Positions 32,326-41,557 of a stretch of 64,000 nucleotides of DNA are shown piece by piece (the first letter of the stretch is position 1; every line of letters starts with the position of its first letter). Under the pieces are notes generated by a model. That model did not search any database. It was given only the letters and a program-made list of their open reading frames with translations, and was not told the DNA's origin. The position numbers and the translations under genes are program-made. Origin of the DNA: Aureimonas sp. AU4 (GTDB taxonomy: Bacteria; Pseudomonadota; Alphaproteobacteria; Rhizobiales; Rhizobiaceae); assembly GCF_001463765.1 (NCBI RefSeq), contig NZ_BBWK01000014.1, forward strand, positions 1 through 64,000. The letters are read 5' to 3'.

Positions 32326-33375
32326 TTAAAGAACGGCGTCCAACATAACCTTGTAACCGTTTTCGCTTTCGACGTGCGGCTCCGTGCCGAGCGAGTGGGC
32401 CATGGCGCGAATCAGCTTGCTGCCCATGCCGGTGCCGCTTCCGCGCCCGGCCGCCGCGGCCGGGCCGCCCCCGTCGTCCTCGACCGTCAGGCGGAAGCGC
32501 GAGGCGTCGGCGCTGGCGCGCACGCGCACCTCGCCCGCTTCCTCCGGTCCGTAGGCATACTTGCAGGCATTGCCGACGAGCTCGGCGACGATCACCCCGA
32601 CCGACACCGCCCGGTCCGTCGCGAGGCGGAACGGCGCGCAATCGACCCGGATCGTGCGGGAGGCGCCGGGCGTCGACCACGTGGCCTCGAGCTCTGCGGC
32701 CAACGCCTCCAGATAGTCCGCCATGTCCACGGTTCCGATGTCGTCGGAGCGGTAGAGGCGGCGATGGACCTGGATGATCGCGCCGATGCGCTGCTGCGTG
32801 TCGCGAAGCGCCGCGCGCGTCTCCGCATTGTCGGTCTCGGCTGCCTGCATGCGCACGAAGGCCGAGACGATGGCGAGGCTGTTGGCGACGCGGTGGTTGG
32901 CCTCCTTGAGAAGGGCCTCCAGCCGCTCGTGGCTGACGCGCAGCAGGGCCTCGGCCTCGTCGCGCTCCCGCACGAGCGCGGCGCGGTCGAGGACCTGGCG
33001 GAACGACGAGGCGAGGAGGTCGAAGAAGTCGTCGCCCAGCGCCTTCACGACGTAGTCGGCCGCGCCCGCCTTCAGCGCGGCCACGGCCACGCGGCTCTCG
33101 TCGGAGCCCGTGACGTAGACCACCGGCGGCGCGTCGGCGCGCGCGCGGATGCGCTCCAGGGTCTCGAGACCGTCGAGGCCCGGCATGTAGTGGTCGACCG
33201 CCACGAGGTCGTAGCCCGTGCCGTCGTCGAGCCGCTCCAGGCCCTCCAGGCCGCCGCCCGCACCCACGATCTCGTAGCCGCGCCGGCCGAGCGCGCGGCG
33301 CACGAGCCGGCGCAGGCCCTCGTCGTCGTCGATGAAGAGGATGCGCGCGAGGGGGCGCGGCGCGTCGTCAGGCAT
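32326..33375 (-). CDS. Receiver domain fused to HisKA_2-type histidine kinase
   Basis: 349 residues. A receiver domain (about 10-125: acidic IDDDEG, D61 phospho-acceptor in VAVDHYMPG, K111) joins by a coiled coil to a HisKA_2/HWE-like dimerisation part with H161 in EANHRVANS, then a HATPase (VAELVGNACKYAYG, VEDDGGG). No membrane segment, so a soluble hybrid that takes phosphoryl groups on its receiver and controls its own kinase. This layout is common in alphaproteobacterial general-stress and light signalling. Its start overlaps the end of the upstream response regulator (33368-33375). It is last in a coupled four-gene row. Confidence 0.87.
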   Translation of the reverse strand: MPDDAPRPLARILFIDDDEGLRRLVRRALGRRGYEIVGAGGGLEGLERLDDGTGYDLVAVDHYMPGLDGLETLERIRARADAPPVVYVTGSDESRVAVAALKAGAADYVVKALGDDFFDLLASSFRQVLDRAALVRERDEAEALLRVSHERLEALLKEANHRVANSLAIVSAFVRMQAAETDNAETRAALRDTQQRIGAIIQVHRRLYRSDDIGTVDMADYLEALAAELEATWSTPGASRTIRVDCAPFRLATDRAVSVGVIVAELVGNACKYAYGPEEAGEVRVRASADASRFRLTVEDDGGGPAAAAGRGSGTGMGSKLIRAMAHSLGTEPHVESENGYKVMLDAVL

Positions 33376-33811
33376 CGACCGCCGGCATCTGCATGACCGA
33401 CAGGAACAGGCCGAGCTGCCGGATCGCCTGGGCGAAGCTCTCGTAGTTCACGGGCTTGGTGATGTAGACGTTGGCGCCCAGATCGTAGCAGCGCTGGATC
33501 TCGACCTTATCGTCGGTGGTGGTGAGCACCACGACCGGCGTGCGGCGCAGGGCGCTCGCCTCGCTCTTCATGCGCTGCAGGATGTCGATGCCGCTCATGT
33601 CGGGCAGGTTGAGGTCGAGCAGCACCAGGACCGGGTGCCCGCGCGCGGGGCCGTCCACGTCCTCGAAGAGATAGCGGAGCGCGCTCGTGCCGTCCGTGAA
33701 GTGCCGGATGGGATTGGCGACGCCCGCGCGCCGGATGTTCTTCTCGATCAGGCGGGCATGGCCCTCGTCGTCCTCGACCATGACGATCGTGACGGATTGC
33801 TGTGCGCTCAT
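33368..33811 (-). CDS. Single-domain response regulator (Rcp1-like)
   Basis: 147 residues, receiver only: acidic patch VEDDEGH, D66 in LLDLNLPD, T97 and K119 in ITKPVNY, with the extra loop between strand 3 and the phospho-Asp (DVDGPARGHPVLVLLDLNLP) typical of phytochrome-partner Rcp1 proteins. It has no DNA-binding output. Overlap with both neighbours (ATGA with the kinase upstream) implies it shuttles phosphate between the CHASE3 kinase and the REC-HisKA_2 kinase. Confidence 0.9.
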   Translation of the reverse strand: MSAQQSVTIVMVEDDEGHARLIEKNIRRAGVANPIRHFTDGTSALRYLFEDVDGPARGHPVLVLLDLNLPDMSGIDILQRMKSEASALRRTPVVVLTTTDDKVEIQRCYDLGANVYITKPVNYESFAQAIRQLGLFLSVMQMPAVDA

Positions 33812-35280
33812 GACGGCCTCGAAGTCTCGCCGGACGGGGTGATCCGTCTCATGGAAAGGCGAAAGGTCGCACCCTCGTCAAGGGCGGACCGGCAGCTGAT
33901 GGTTCCGCCGAGGCGATAGGCCTGCGCCCGGACGTGGGCCAAACCGATGCCCTCGCCCGGCTGGTCCTGGGGGCCCGAGCGGCGGAAGAGGTCGAAAATG
34001 CGCTCGTGATCCTTGGGGTCGATGCCGCGCCCGTTGTCCTCGAACTCGAATACGGCGCGCTCGCCCTCCACGTGGCCGCGCACGCGGATCAGCCCGGCGC
34101 GCCCGGGCTTCAGGTACTTGACCGCGTTCTCCATGAGGTTCGAGACGATCTGCTCGACGCCCACCCGGTCGCTGACGACGGTCGGCAGCGGCCCGATCTC
34201 GACGTGGGCGCCGGTCTCGGTCAGGCGGTGCTGGAGGCTCGCCTCGACGCCGCGCACGAGCTCGCCCATGTCGATCGGCTCGGGATTGATGGTGCGTCGC
34301 CCCTCGCGCGACAGGCGCAGGATCGCGTTGATGAGGCGGTCCATCTTGGCGGTGGAGGCGCGGATGAAGCCGATCGCCTCGGGCAGGTCCTCGGCTGCGG
34401 CCAGCCGGGCCTCTTCGTTCAGGAGTTCGGGCGCCTCGGTCTCGACGCGGCGCACCATGTCCCCGAGCAGGCCCGTGGCCGCCTCCAGCTCGCCCGTGAA
34501 GCCCATGATGTTGACCAGCGGCGAGCGCAGGTCGTGGCTGACGATATAGGCGAAGCGCTGGATCTCCTCGTTGGCGCGCATGAGTTCGGCCGTGCGCTCC
34601 TCCACGGCTCCCTCGAGATCGTCGTTGAGAAGGCGCAGCCGCTCGCTCGTGTCGGCGAGCGCGCGCACGTTGCGCCGCGTCAGCCAGATCGTGGCGCCCG
34701 CCAGCGCCAGGAGGGCGGGCAGCGCCAGCGCGATCACCGCCACCGACCAGCGCAGGTTCAAGGTCTCGCGCGCCGAGCGCTCGGCCAGAAGCGCGCGCTC
34801 GCGCTCGATCAAGGCCGCGATCTCCTCGCGCACCTGTCGCACGGGCGGCAGGTTGCGCGCGAGGCTGAAGCTGGGTGGAAGCGAGGGCTGCGCGCGTCGC
34901 TCGGCGATCTCGGCCCGCAGGAAGTCGACATGGGCTCGGGCGGCGGCTTCCAGCGTCTCGACGCGGGCGACCTGGTTGAGGTTGTCGGCCACGAGGAGCT
35001 TCAGCTTCAGAAGGGCGGGGTCGAGTTCGGCCGCGGTCGCCTCGAAGGCCTTCGCGAACTCCTCGTCGGGATCCAGCAGGAAACCGCGCTGCGTGGTCTC
35101 GGCGCGCTCGGTCAGGGTGCGCACCTCGTTGGCGGCGAGTTCGACCTGCAGCGAATGGCTGGCCAGGCGCCCCGCCTCCTGCGTGCGCAGGACGAGCCAC
35201 GCGGTGGCCGCCACCAGAAGGATCAGGACCGCGAAGCCGGCGGCGAGACCCGCGAGCGTGCCGCGACCGAAGCGCGTCAC
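33808..35280 (-). CDS. CHASE3 transmembrane sensor histidine kinase
   Basis: 490 residues. TM1 about 10-31, CHASE3 about 40-170 (RGFLLDPDEE), TM2 about 178-201, coiled coil, then HisKA with H249 in YIVSHDLRSPLVNIMGF, N-box LMENAVKYL, G1 FEDNGRGID, F-box and G2 GEGIGLAHVRAQAYRLGG. The H-box form SHDLRSPL is that of phytochrome-like kinases that partner Rcp1-type regulators, as seen downstream. The start is GTG 35280, overlapping the stop of the sulfotransferase-like gene (GTGA). Confidence 0.88.
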   Translation of the reverse strand: MTRFGRGTLAGLAAGFAVLILLVAATAWLVLRTQEAGRLASHSLQVELAANEVRTLTERAETTQRGFLLDPDEEFAKAFEATAAELDPALLKLKLLVADNLNQVARVETLEAAARAHVDFLRAEIAERRAQPSLPPSFSLARNLPPVRQVREEIAALIERERALLAERSARETLNLRWSVAVIALALPALLALAGATIWLTRRNVRALADTSERLRLLNDDLEGAVEERTAELMRANEEIQRFAYIVSHDLRSPLVNIMGFTGELEAATGLLGDMVRRVETEAPELLNEEARLAAAEDLPEAIGFIRASTAKMDRLINAILRLSREGRRTINPEPIDMGELVRGVEASLQHRLTETGAHVEIGPLPTVVSDRVGVEQIVSNLMENAVKYLKPGRAGLIRVRGHVEGERAVFEFEDNGRGIDPKDHERIFDLFRRSGPQDQPGEGIGLAHVRAQAYRLGGTISCRSALDEGATFRLSMRRITPSGETSRPS

Positions 35281-36089
35281 GGCGCGCGCCCCGCAAAGGC
35301 GTGCGGCAGGCCGTAGAGGCCTTCCACGCCCGCGTCGAGATGCGCCTCGATCCAGGCGAGGTCCGCCTCGGACAGAGGATCGTAGCGGATCGGGCGGAAG
35401 GGGCGGATCTCCTGTCCCTTGTAGGTGTCGACCGGCCGGAAGGGCTCGGCCGGCGCAAGGCCCGCCGCCTCGCCCAGGACGCGTATCACCGCTTCGGGCT
35501 CGCGCCGGAGCGTCTCGTAGGAGAGAAGGACGAGGTTGGGCGCGCGCTCCTCGAGGCCGGCCCAATGGGCGAGCTTGGCGCGGCGCTTGGCCAGCGGCCC
35601 GGCGAAGCGCGAGCCGGTGAGGGGATCGCGCTCGTGCAGCATCTCGCGCCCGCGCATCGGGTGGCGCTCGTCGATGCCCCCGACATGGTCGTCCCAAGTG
35701 CTGTGCCATTCCGTGCGGATGAAGCGCGAGAAGTCCAGCGCCTTGATGTCGGGATGGGCATGCCAGGGCTGGCGGTGGAGGCTGCGCAGCCAGTCGAAGG
35801 CGTCGCGCGCGATCACCACCACGAGGACGTCGGGGCCGAACAGGACCTGGTCCGGCACGAACCAGTGCTTGAAACCGTAGCGCTCCGAGAAGAGGTCGGC
35901 CCCGAGGTTTCGCTCGACCAGCCGCGCGAGCGCGTTGGTTCCCGAGCAGCGCTGGCCGTAGATCTGGATGTGACGGGCAGGCTCCATGCCGCGCCGCAGG
36001 ACCCGCAACCCCGGCAGCGCGTCGCGCCAGGGCGCGGCGGGAGCGACCGGGGCGGGGAAGGGCGGCGGGGAAAGCGAGATCAGGTCCAT
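35277..36089 (-). CDS. Sulfotransferase-like P-loop protein
   Basis: 270 residues with IYGQRCSGTNALARLVERN, a PAPS-type P-loop variant of the sulfotransferase superfamily, then VVIARDAFDWLRSLHRQPW (like the 3'-phosphate binding block RxPxxWxxS), and LLSYETLRREP, a common C-terminal block. No signal peptide. Acceptor unknown; by position beside a large glycosyltransferase locus it may decorate a glycan. Odd point: it is translationally coupled to a histidine kinase. It could also be a non-sulfating nucleotide-binding relative. Confidence 0.6.
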   Translation of the reverse strand: MDLISLSPPPFPAPVAPAAPWRDALPGLRVLRRGMEPARHIQIYGQRCSGTNALARLVERNLGADLFSERYGFKHWFVPDQVLFGPDVLVVVIARDAFDWLRSLHRQPWHAHPDIKALDFSRFIRTEWHSTWDDHVGGIDERHPMRGREMLHERDPLTGSRFAGPLAKRRAKLAHWAGLEERAPNLVLLSYETLRREPEAVIRVLGEAAGLAPAEPFRPVDTYKGQEIRPFRPIRYDPLSEADLAWIEAHLDAGVEGLYGLPHAFAGRAP

Positions 36090-36321
36090 CGGAGCGGTTT
36101 AGGTGGCCTCCTCCGCGCTTCTTCAAGGGGTGGCTGCGGTAAGGCTGACGTAGCGTTGCCGCGGAGCCGCAGTTCCCGGGTTCGAATTCCTCGGACAAAT
36201 TCGGGCGGGAACCGGGTTCGGCGGTTTCCCTGCGCGGCGGTTCGCTGTATCGGGAGCCATCGACGGCGGACCCGGGACGTGGCCGTGCGTCGCACCGTCG
36301 CAACACGGAAGGACCTGCGCC

Positions 36322-37905
36322 ATGACCATCCAGGGCGAACAGATCATCGGCCGCCAGATCGCGCGCGGAACGGAAGGCGCGATCCACGGCATCGAGGCGG
36401 CGACCGGCCAGACGCTGCAGCCCGCCTTCGGCGGCGCCACGCAGGCCGATCTCGAGCGCGCCTGCCAGTTGGCGGACGAGGCGTTCGATCCCTATCGCGC
36501 GCTGCCGGCCGAGCGCCGCGCCGCGTTCCTGGAGGCGATCGCGGACGAGATCCTCGCGCTCGGCGACGAGCTGATCGAGCGCTGCTGCGCCGAGAGCGGC
36601 CTGCCGCGCGGACGCATCGAGGGCGAGCGCGGCCGCACCATGGGCCAGCTGCGCCTCTTCGCATCCGTGCTGCGCGACGGCGGCTATCTCGACGCGCGCG
36701 TCGATCCCGCCATGCCCGAGCGCCAGCCGCTGCCGCGCGTCGACCTTCGCCTGCGCAACGTGCCGGTCGGGCCGGTCGCCGTGTTCGGCGCCTCCAACTT
36801 CCCGCTCGCCTTCTCGGTGGCGGGCGGCGACACGGCCTCGGCGCTCGCCGCCGGCTGCCCGGTCGTGGCCAAGGCCCACTCGGCCCATCCCGGCACATCG
36901 GAGCTGGTCGGGCGCGCCGTTCTGGCGGCGGCCCAGCGCTGCGACATGCCGGAAGGCGTCTTCTCGCTGCTGTTCGATTCGAGCCGCCGCATCGGCCAGG
37001 GCCTCGTCGCCGACCACCGCATCAAGGCCGTGGGCTTCACCGGCTCGCGCGGCGGCGGCACGGCGCTCATGAAGATCGCGGCCTCGCGCCCCGAGCCGAT
37101 CCCGGTCTATGCCGAGATGAGCTCGATCAACCCGGTCTTCCTGTTTCCGCAGGCGCTCGAGGCGCGCGCCGAGGGTATCGCCAAGGGCTTCGCGGCCTCG
37201 CTCGTGCTCGGCGCCGGCCAGTTCTGCACCAATCCGGGCCTCGTGATCGCGGTCGAGGGTCCCGCGCTCGACCGCTTCGTCAAGGCCACCGGCGAGGCGC
37301 TCGCGGCGCTTCCGGCCAGCGTGATGCTGACGCCCGGCATCCACAAAGCCTTCGAGCAGGGCGTCGCCCAGCTCGCCGGCCATGCGGGCGTCGAGACCGT
37401 GGCGCGCGGCCAGGAGGGCGGCACCCTTCGCGGCCAGGCGGCCTTCTTCGCCGTCGACGCCGAGGGCTTCCTCGCCGACCCGGTGCTGCAGGAGGAGGTC
37501 TTCGGCGCCTCGTCGCTTCTCGTGCGCTGCCGCGATGCGGCCGAGATGCGCCGCGTCGCCGAGCGCCTCGAGGGCCAGCTCACCGCCGCGCTCCATATCG
37601 AGCCCGCCGACCACGAGGCGGCGCGTCCGCTGCTGCCGCTTCTGGAGCGCAAGGCCGGCCGCATCCTCGTCAACGGCTTCGGCACGGGCGTCGAGGTCAG
37701 CCACGCCATGGTGCACGGGGGACCGTTCCCCGCGACCGCCGACGGCCGCTCGACCTCGGTCGGCTCCAAGGCGATCGAGCGCTTCCTGCGCCCGGTCTGC
37801 TACCAGGACATGCCCGACGACCTCCTGCCGCCGGCCCTCCAGAACGCGAACCCGGAGCGCCTGTGGCGCCGGGTCGACGGTGTCCTGACCCAGCCCTCCG
37901 CATGA
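36322..37905 (+). CDS. 2,5-dioxovalerate (ketoglutaric semialdehyde) dehydrogenase-like ALDH
   Basis: 527 residues of the NADP-type aldehyde dehydrogenase branch: [28 protein letters not shown], Glu265 (YAEMSS) and nucleophile Cys302 (GQFCTNPG). The block [20 protein letters not shown] is typical of alpha-ketoglutaric semialdehyde dehydrogenases that end non-phosphorylating pentose, uronate or hydroxyproline breakdown. No other gene of such a pathway is next to it. The stop overlaps the ATG of a glycosyltransferase (ATGA), an unexpected pairing. Ribosome site GGAAGGA ahead of ATG 36322. Confidence 0.88.
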   Translation: MTIQGEQIIGRQIARGTEGAIHGIEAATGQTLQPAFGGATQADLERACQLADEAFDPYRALPAERRAAFLEAIADEILALGDELIERCCAESGLPRGRIEGERGRTMGQLRLFASVLRDGGYLDARVDPAMPERQPLPRVDLRLRNVPVGPVAVFGASNFPLAFSVAGGDTASALAAGCPVVAKAHSAHPGTSELVGRAVLAAAQRCDMPEGVFSLLFDSSRRIGQGLVADHRIKAVGFTGSRGGGTALMKIAASRPEPIPVYAEMSSINPVFLFPQALEARAEGIAKGFAASLVLGAGQFCTNPGLVIAVEGPALDRFVKATGEALAALPASVMLTPGIHKAFEQGVAQLAGHAGVETVARGQEGGTLRGQAAFFAVDAEGFLADPVLQEEVFGASSLLVRCRDAAEMRRVAERLEGQLTAALHIEPADHEAARPLLPLLERKAGRILVNGFGTGVEVSHAMVHGGPFPATADGRSTSVGSKAIERFLRPVCYQDMPDDLLPPALQNANPERLWRRVDGVLTQPSA

Positions 37906-39089
37906 GGGAGACGGCGGGGCGGGACAACCTGCCGCCCCGCTTCCACCCCGACCGCCTGGGCGACCACCCGCTGGTGGCCCAGGCCTCGACCCTGCGCGGC
38001 GGCGACTTCGGCCGCGCGCCTGTGGCGGTCGCCATCCCCGCGATGAACGAGGCGGAGCGCATCGGCCGAACGCTGGAGGCGCTGGACGGCGAGCTTCAGC
38101 CCGGCGACGCCGTGGTGGTGGTGGTCAACAACTCGCAGGACCGCAGCGCGGACCTTGCCCGCCGGCACCTTGCGACGCGGCGCCGGCCCTTTCTCCTGAT
38201 CGATCTCGCCTGGCGCGGCGCCAGCGGCTCCGCCCCGCTCGCCCGTCGCCTCGCGCTCGAATGCGCCGCCGCGCTGAGCCCGCAGGCCCACCTCCTGTCG
38301 CTCGATGCCGACACGCTGGTGCGCCCGCTCTGGCGCGCGAGCTACGAGGCGCTGTTCGCGCAGGGCTTCGACCTCGTGTGCGGCGGCATCGGCTTCGTGC
38401 CCGAGGAGGCGGCGCTCCTGCCCGAGGGCGATCCGGAGGCCGAGCGCGTCCTGCGCGAGGCGCGCGCGGCGAGCCGCGAGGCCGAGGCCCTGATCGACCC
38501 CGATCCCGACAATCCCTGGCCGCACCACGGCAATATCGGCGGCGCCAACTTCGGCCTGCGGGCGGGTGCCCTTGAGCGCGCCGGTGGCCTTCCCCACGTG
38601 CCCTCGGCCGAGGACCGCGAGCTTCTGCGCCGCGCTCGCGCCCATGGACTGCGGGTGCGCTTTGCGGGCGATCCTTGCGTCTGGACCTCGCCGCGCCTCG
38701 GCGGGCGCGCGCGCGGCGGCCTGTCGGACGAGCTCGCCCGATCGCGCCGCGAGGAGGACCCTTTGGTGGACGAGGCGCTGGAGCCGGCCGAGCAGCTCGA
38801 GCTGCGCATCCGCAGCCGCCGCGCTTGTCGCCTGGCCGACGCGGAAGGGCGCGCCGCGCTTCTGCGCGAGCTGGAGCTACCCCCCGGCGATGCGGAGGCC
38901 CTGCAAGGCGCAAGCCCCGGCGAAACCTGGCTCGCCGCCGAGGACGCGAGCCCGAGGCTGCGCCGGCGCCGGTTGCGCCGCTCCGAGCTCGCCCGCCATC
39001 ATCCCGATCTCGTCGCCCTGCGCGACCGCCTCAGGCAAGCCGCTCGAGAAGGTCGAGACGAAACCCTTCCGCACGCCGCTCGGACCTGA
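37902..39089 (+). CDS. Family 2 glycosyltransferase
   Basis: 395 residues with a GT-A fold: [19 protein letters not shown], a metal-binding [10 protein letters not shown] motif, [14 protein letters not shown] and the acceptor-side acidic VPSAEDREL. No membrane helix, so a soluble cytoplasmic enzyme. A C-terminal third (about 270-395) rich in Arg/Glu has no clear motif. ATG 37902 overlaps the dehydrogenase stop. The last 59 bp overlap the 3' end of the oppositely oriented PIG-L/methyltransferase gene. Confidence 0.8.
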   Translation: MRETAGRDNLPPRFHPDRLGDHPLVAQASTLRGGDFGRAPVAVAIPAMNEAERIGRTLEALDGELQPGDAVVVVVNNSQDRSADLARRHLATRRRPFLLIDLAWRGASGSAPLARRLALECAAALSPQAHLLSLDADTLVRPLWRASYEALFAQGFDLVCGGIGFVPEEAALLPEGDPEAERVLREARAASREAEALIDPDPDNPWPHHGNIGGANFGLRAGALERAGGLPHVPSAEDRELLRRARAHGLRVRFAGDPCVWTSPRLGGRARGGLSDELARSRREEDPLVDEALEPAEQLELRIRSRRACRLADAEGRAALLRELELPPGDAEALQGASPGETWLAAEDASPRLRRRRLRRSELARHHPDLVALRDRLRQAAREGRDETLPHAART

Positions 39090-40347
39090 CGGGCCGCCAG
39101 CCGCCGGCCGCGCTCGCCCGCAGGAAGTCGGCGGCGGCGTCGCCGTCGAGCGGCGTTCCCGTGGGGCCGAGATAGTTCACGAGAAGGCAGAGCGCGCCGG
39201 GCGGGGCGTTGCGCGTCGCGCGCGAAAGCAGCGCTGCGATCTCGCGCTCGTCGAGGAAATACAGCATCTCCGACACGACCAGGAGATCGAACGGCTCGTC
39301 CGGGAAGCCCTCCGGCATCCGTCCCTGCCGGAACGAGGCGCCGGGCAGCGAGGCGTGGGTCTGCCGGGCGCGCTCCACGATGCCGGGATCGAGGTCGATG
39401 CCGAGGATATTGCGTACTGCGCCCGACGCCAGGAGACGCGCCGCGAGAAAGCCCTCGCCGCAGCCGAGCTCCAGCCCGCGCGCGCCGCGCCATGGGCCGA
39501 GAAACGCCGCCGCCGCCTCGCGCTTGGCGAGCTCGTAGGGGCGGTCGCGCACGCCCCAGAAGTCGCGGCCGCCCTGGTAGATCCGGCTGAAATGCTCGGC
39601 GTCCGGCGGCGAGCCGGGCATGGGTGACCAGAACACGGATTCCGAGCCGGCGAGGTGATGATCGAGAAACCAGTCGGGCAGGCCGAAGCCTTCGGGATCG
39701 TCGAGGATCAGGGTGCCGCCCTGCGTCTCGTGGCGCGCGATCGCCCGGCGCTTGCGGTCCAGCGGGGCCGCGAGGCGGAAGGGGTGAAGGCCAGCGGCCG
39801 GGATCTCGTCCTCGGCGCCGTGGCGGAGCGACCAGATGGGGTAGAGGATAAGGCGGATGCCGGGCATGAGCGCCTGGACGCGCGTACCGAGCTCCGCCGC
39901 CGCCTCGTGGTCGGGATGGGGATCGAAGACGGGCGTCGTCATGAGAGCGGTCGCGCCGAGCTCTTCGCAGAACCGCGCGACGGCCGCTGCGGCGTCCGTG
40001 AACCCGTCTGCCCAGCGCGAGCCTCCATCGGGCAGGGACAGGCGCAGGACACGTGCGGCGCCCGCGCCCAGTTCCTCCATCGCCGCCTGCTGCTCGGCCC
40101 GCCGCCGCTCGGCGATGCGCGCGGGCGGCCAGGAAGGCGAGCCGCGATGCGAGCCCTCGCCGTCGGTCAGGGCCACGAGGCCGATCGGGCGCCCGGCCGC
40201 TGCCGCCGCCGCGATCATCGCCGAGGCCCCGATGCTCTCGTCGTCGGGGTGGGGCGAGATCACCACGAGCCCGCCGGGGCCGACGAGGTCGAGCGGATCG
40301 GCCGGCGGCGCGTCGTGCTGCCTTTGTGTCCAGTCCCCGTAGCGCAT
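39031..40347 (-). CDS. PIG-L deacetylase fused to SAM methyltransferase
   Basis: 438 residues in two domains. The N-terminal part (about 1-230) is a PIG-L/LmbE zinc deacetylase: PHPDDE (H33, D35, D36) and the later FDPHPDHEAA. The C-terminal part (about 240-438) is a class I methyltransferase: RGLELGCGEGF (SAM loop), IDLDPGIVERA, and LLVVSEMLYFLDE, like the NodS group that N-methylates deacetylated chitooligosaccharides. Deacetylating an N-acetyl sugar and then N-methylating the amine would be a coherent two-step job. The start shares a base with the stop of the acyl-CoA-dehydrogenase-like gene (TGATG). Confidence 0.85.
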   Translation of the reverse strand: MRYGDWTQRQHDAPPADPLDLVGPGGLVVISPHPDDESIGASAMIAAAAAAGRPIGLVALTDGEGSHRGSPSWPPARIAERRRAEQQAAMEELGAGAARVLRLSLPDGGSRWADGFTDAAAAVARFCEELGATALMTTPVFDPHPDHEAAAELGTRVQALMPGIRLILYPIWSLRHGAEDEIPAAGLHPFRLAAPLDRKRRAIARHETQGGTLILDDPEGFGLPDWFLDHHLAGSESVFWSPMPGSPPDAEHFSRIYQGGRDFWGVRDRPYELAKREAAAAFLGPWRGARGLELGCGEGFLAARLLASGAVRNILGIDLDPGIVERARQTHASLPGASFRQGRMPEGFPDEPFDLLVVSEMLYFLDEREIAALLSRATRNAPPGALCLLVNYLGPTGTPLDGDAAADFLRASAAGGWRPVRSERRAEGFRLDLLERLA

Positions 40348-41459
40348 CAGCCAAGGAGGTCCGGCAGGCGACGGCTCAGTCGGCGCGCCTGGTCGAGCAA
40401 CAGCGCGTCCGGGTTCGCCTGGCGCAGGTAGACGGCCAGATCCCGCATGATCCGCTCGGCGGCATGGTCCTCGTGGAAGGCGGGCAGGCCGAGGCCGCGC
40501 TGGACGAGTTCGATGACGTCGAGCGCCGCCTTCTCGACGCGCAGCCGCGCAAGGGCGGCGAAGGATACGGCCAGCTCGGCATCCACCGAGGCGGTCTCCA
40601 CGGCTTCCGCCGCCGCCTCGACGTTCAGCCGGGCGTCGCGCGCGGCCATGATCGCCTCGCCGACCCGCGCCGACTGGAGGGGATGCTGGAGCCGTTCGCT
40701 GGCGGTCAGCTCGGCGGCGAGGATCTCGACGAGGCGCTCCACCGCGCCGAGCTGTGCGGCGGCGCAGCGCCAGATGCCGCCGACGAAGAAGGGCTCGCGC
40801 CGGTAGTCGCCGGGGGCGCCGACCCGCGCGGCGCTCTCGTCGATGGTCAGGCCCTCGAAGCGAAAGGTGCCCGAGCGCGAGCCGCGCATGCCGCCCATGC
40901 GCCAGGGAGCGCCGTCCTGTCGCTCGGGATCGTCGACCGGCAGGAGAAGGAGATGCGAGACGCGCGCCTCGTCCTCGTAGGGAACGAGCGCGAGGCCGAC
41001 GAGGCCGAGGCCCGAGGCGTAGCGCTTGGCGCCCGAAAGCCGGAGTTCACCCGAGTCCGCGCCCGAGACCGCGAAGCGCGGCTCGGTGTCGGCGCCCCAC
41101 ACCCCGAGAAGCGTACCCGCCCGCACGCTCGCCAGGACATGCCGCTTCTGCGCCTCGCTGCCGTAGAGGGCGACGAGCTGCAGAGCGTTGAGATGGCCCT
41201 CCAGAAGACGACCGAGGCTGAGATCGGCCCCGCCGATCCGGGCGAGAAGGCGCAGAACCGTGCGCCAGGGCGGATCGTAGCGGTAGCCCTCGGCGGTTTC
41301 CCGCGCCGCAACGTCGAGAAGCCCGGCCTCGCGCAGAACGGCAAGGCCCGCTTCGGGCGCGTCCTCGACACGGGGGAGCGCCGCGATGCGGCGCGCCGCC
41401 TCGTCGATGCGCGGCACGACGTCCGCCCTTGGATCCGTCGGCCTGGAAATCTGGTCCAT
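40347..41459 (-). CDS. Acyl-CoA dehydrogenase-family flavoprotein
   Basis: 370 residues with the family layout: helical N-terminal part, a beta middle part (LLGVWGADTEPRF, LSGAKRYASGLG, GMRGSRSGTFRFEGL) and a C-terminal four-helix part (AAAQLGAVERLVEIL, VQRGLGLPAFHEDHAAERIMRDL). Gene fusion logic with the coupled PIG-L/methyltransferase suggests a small-molecule or sugar-linked substrate rather than beta-oxidation. The usual catalytic Glu near the C-terminus could not be placed with confidence. Substrate unknown. Divergent from the zinc-ribbon glycosyltransferase across about 100 bp. Confidence 0.75.
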   Translation of the reverse strand: MDQISRPTDPRADVVPRIDEAARRIAALPRVEDAPEAGLAVLREAGLLDVAARETAEGYRYDPPWRTVLRLLARIGGADLSLGRLLEGHLNALQLVALYGSEAQKRHVLASVRAGTLLGVWGADTEPRFAVSGADSGELRLSGAKRYASGLGLVGLALVPYEDEARVSHLLLLPVDDPERQDGAPWRMGGMRGSRSGTFRFEGLTIDESAARVGAPGDYRREPFFVGGIWRCAAAQLGAVERLVEILAAELTASERLQHPLQSARVGEAIMAARDARLNVEAAAEAVETASVDAELAVSFAALARLRVEKAALDVIELVQRGLGLPAFHEDHAAERIMRDLAVYLRQANPDALLLDQARRLSRRLPDLLG

Positions 41460-41557
41460 CGCGCGCCCTCACTCTGGTTGCGTCTGGAGGCTGCGCCTGT
41501 CACCAGCGCTGTAGCACAAGGTGGCCCTGTGGCGACCGGAGGGAAGGACGGCACGGG

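Noticed and set aside
36120-36200. T-loop-like GGTTCGAATTCC suggesting a tRNA
   Set aside because: The flanking bases do not pair as a T-stem and no acceptor, D or anticodon arms can be folded around it.
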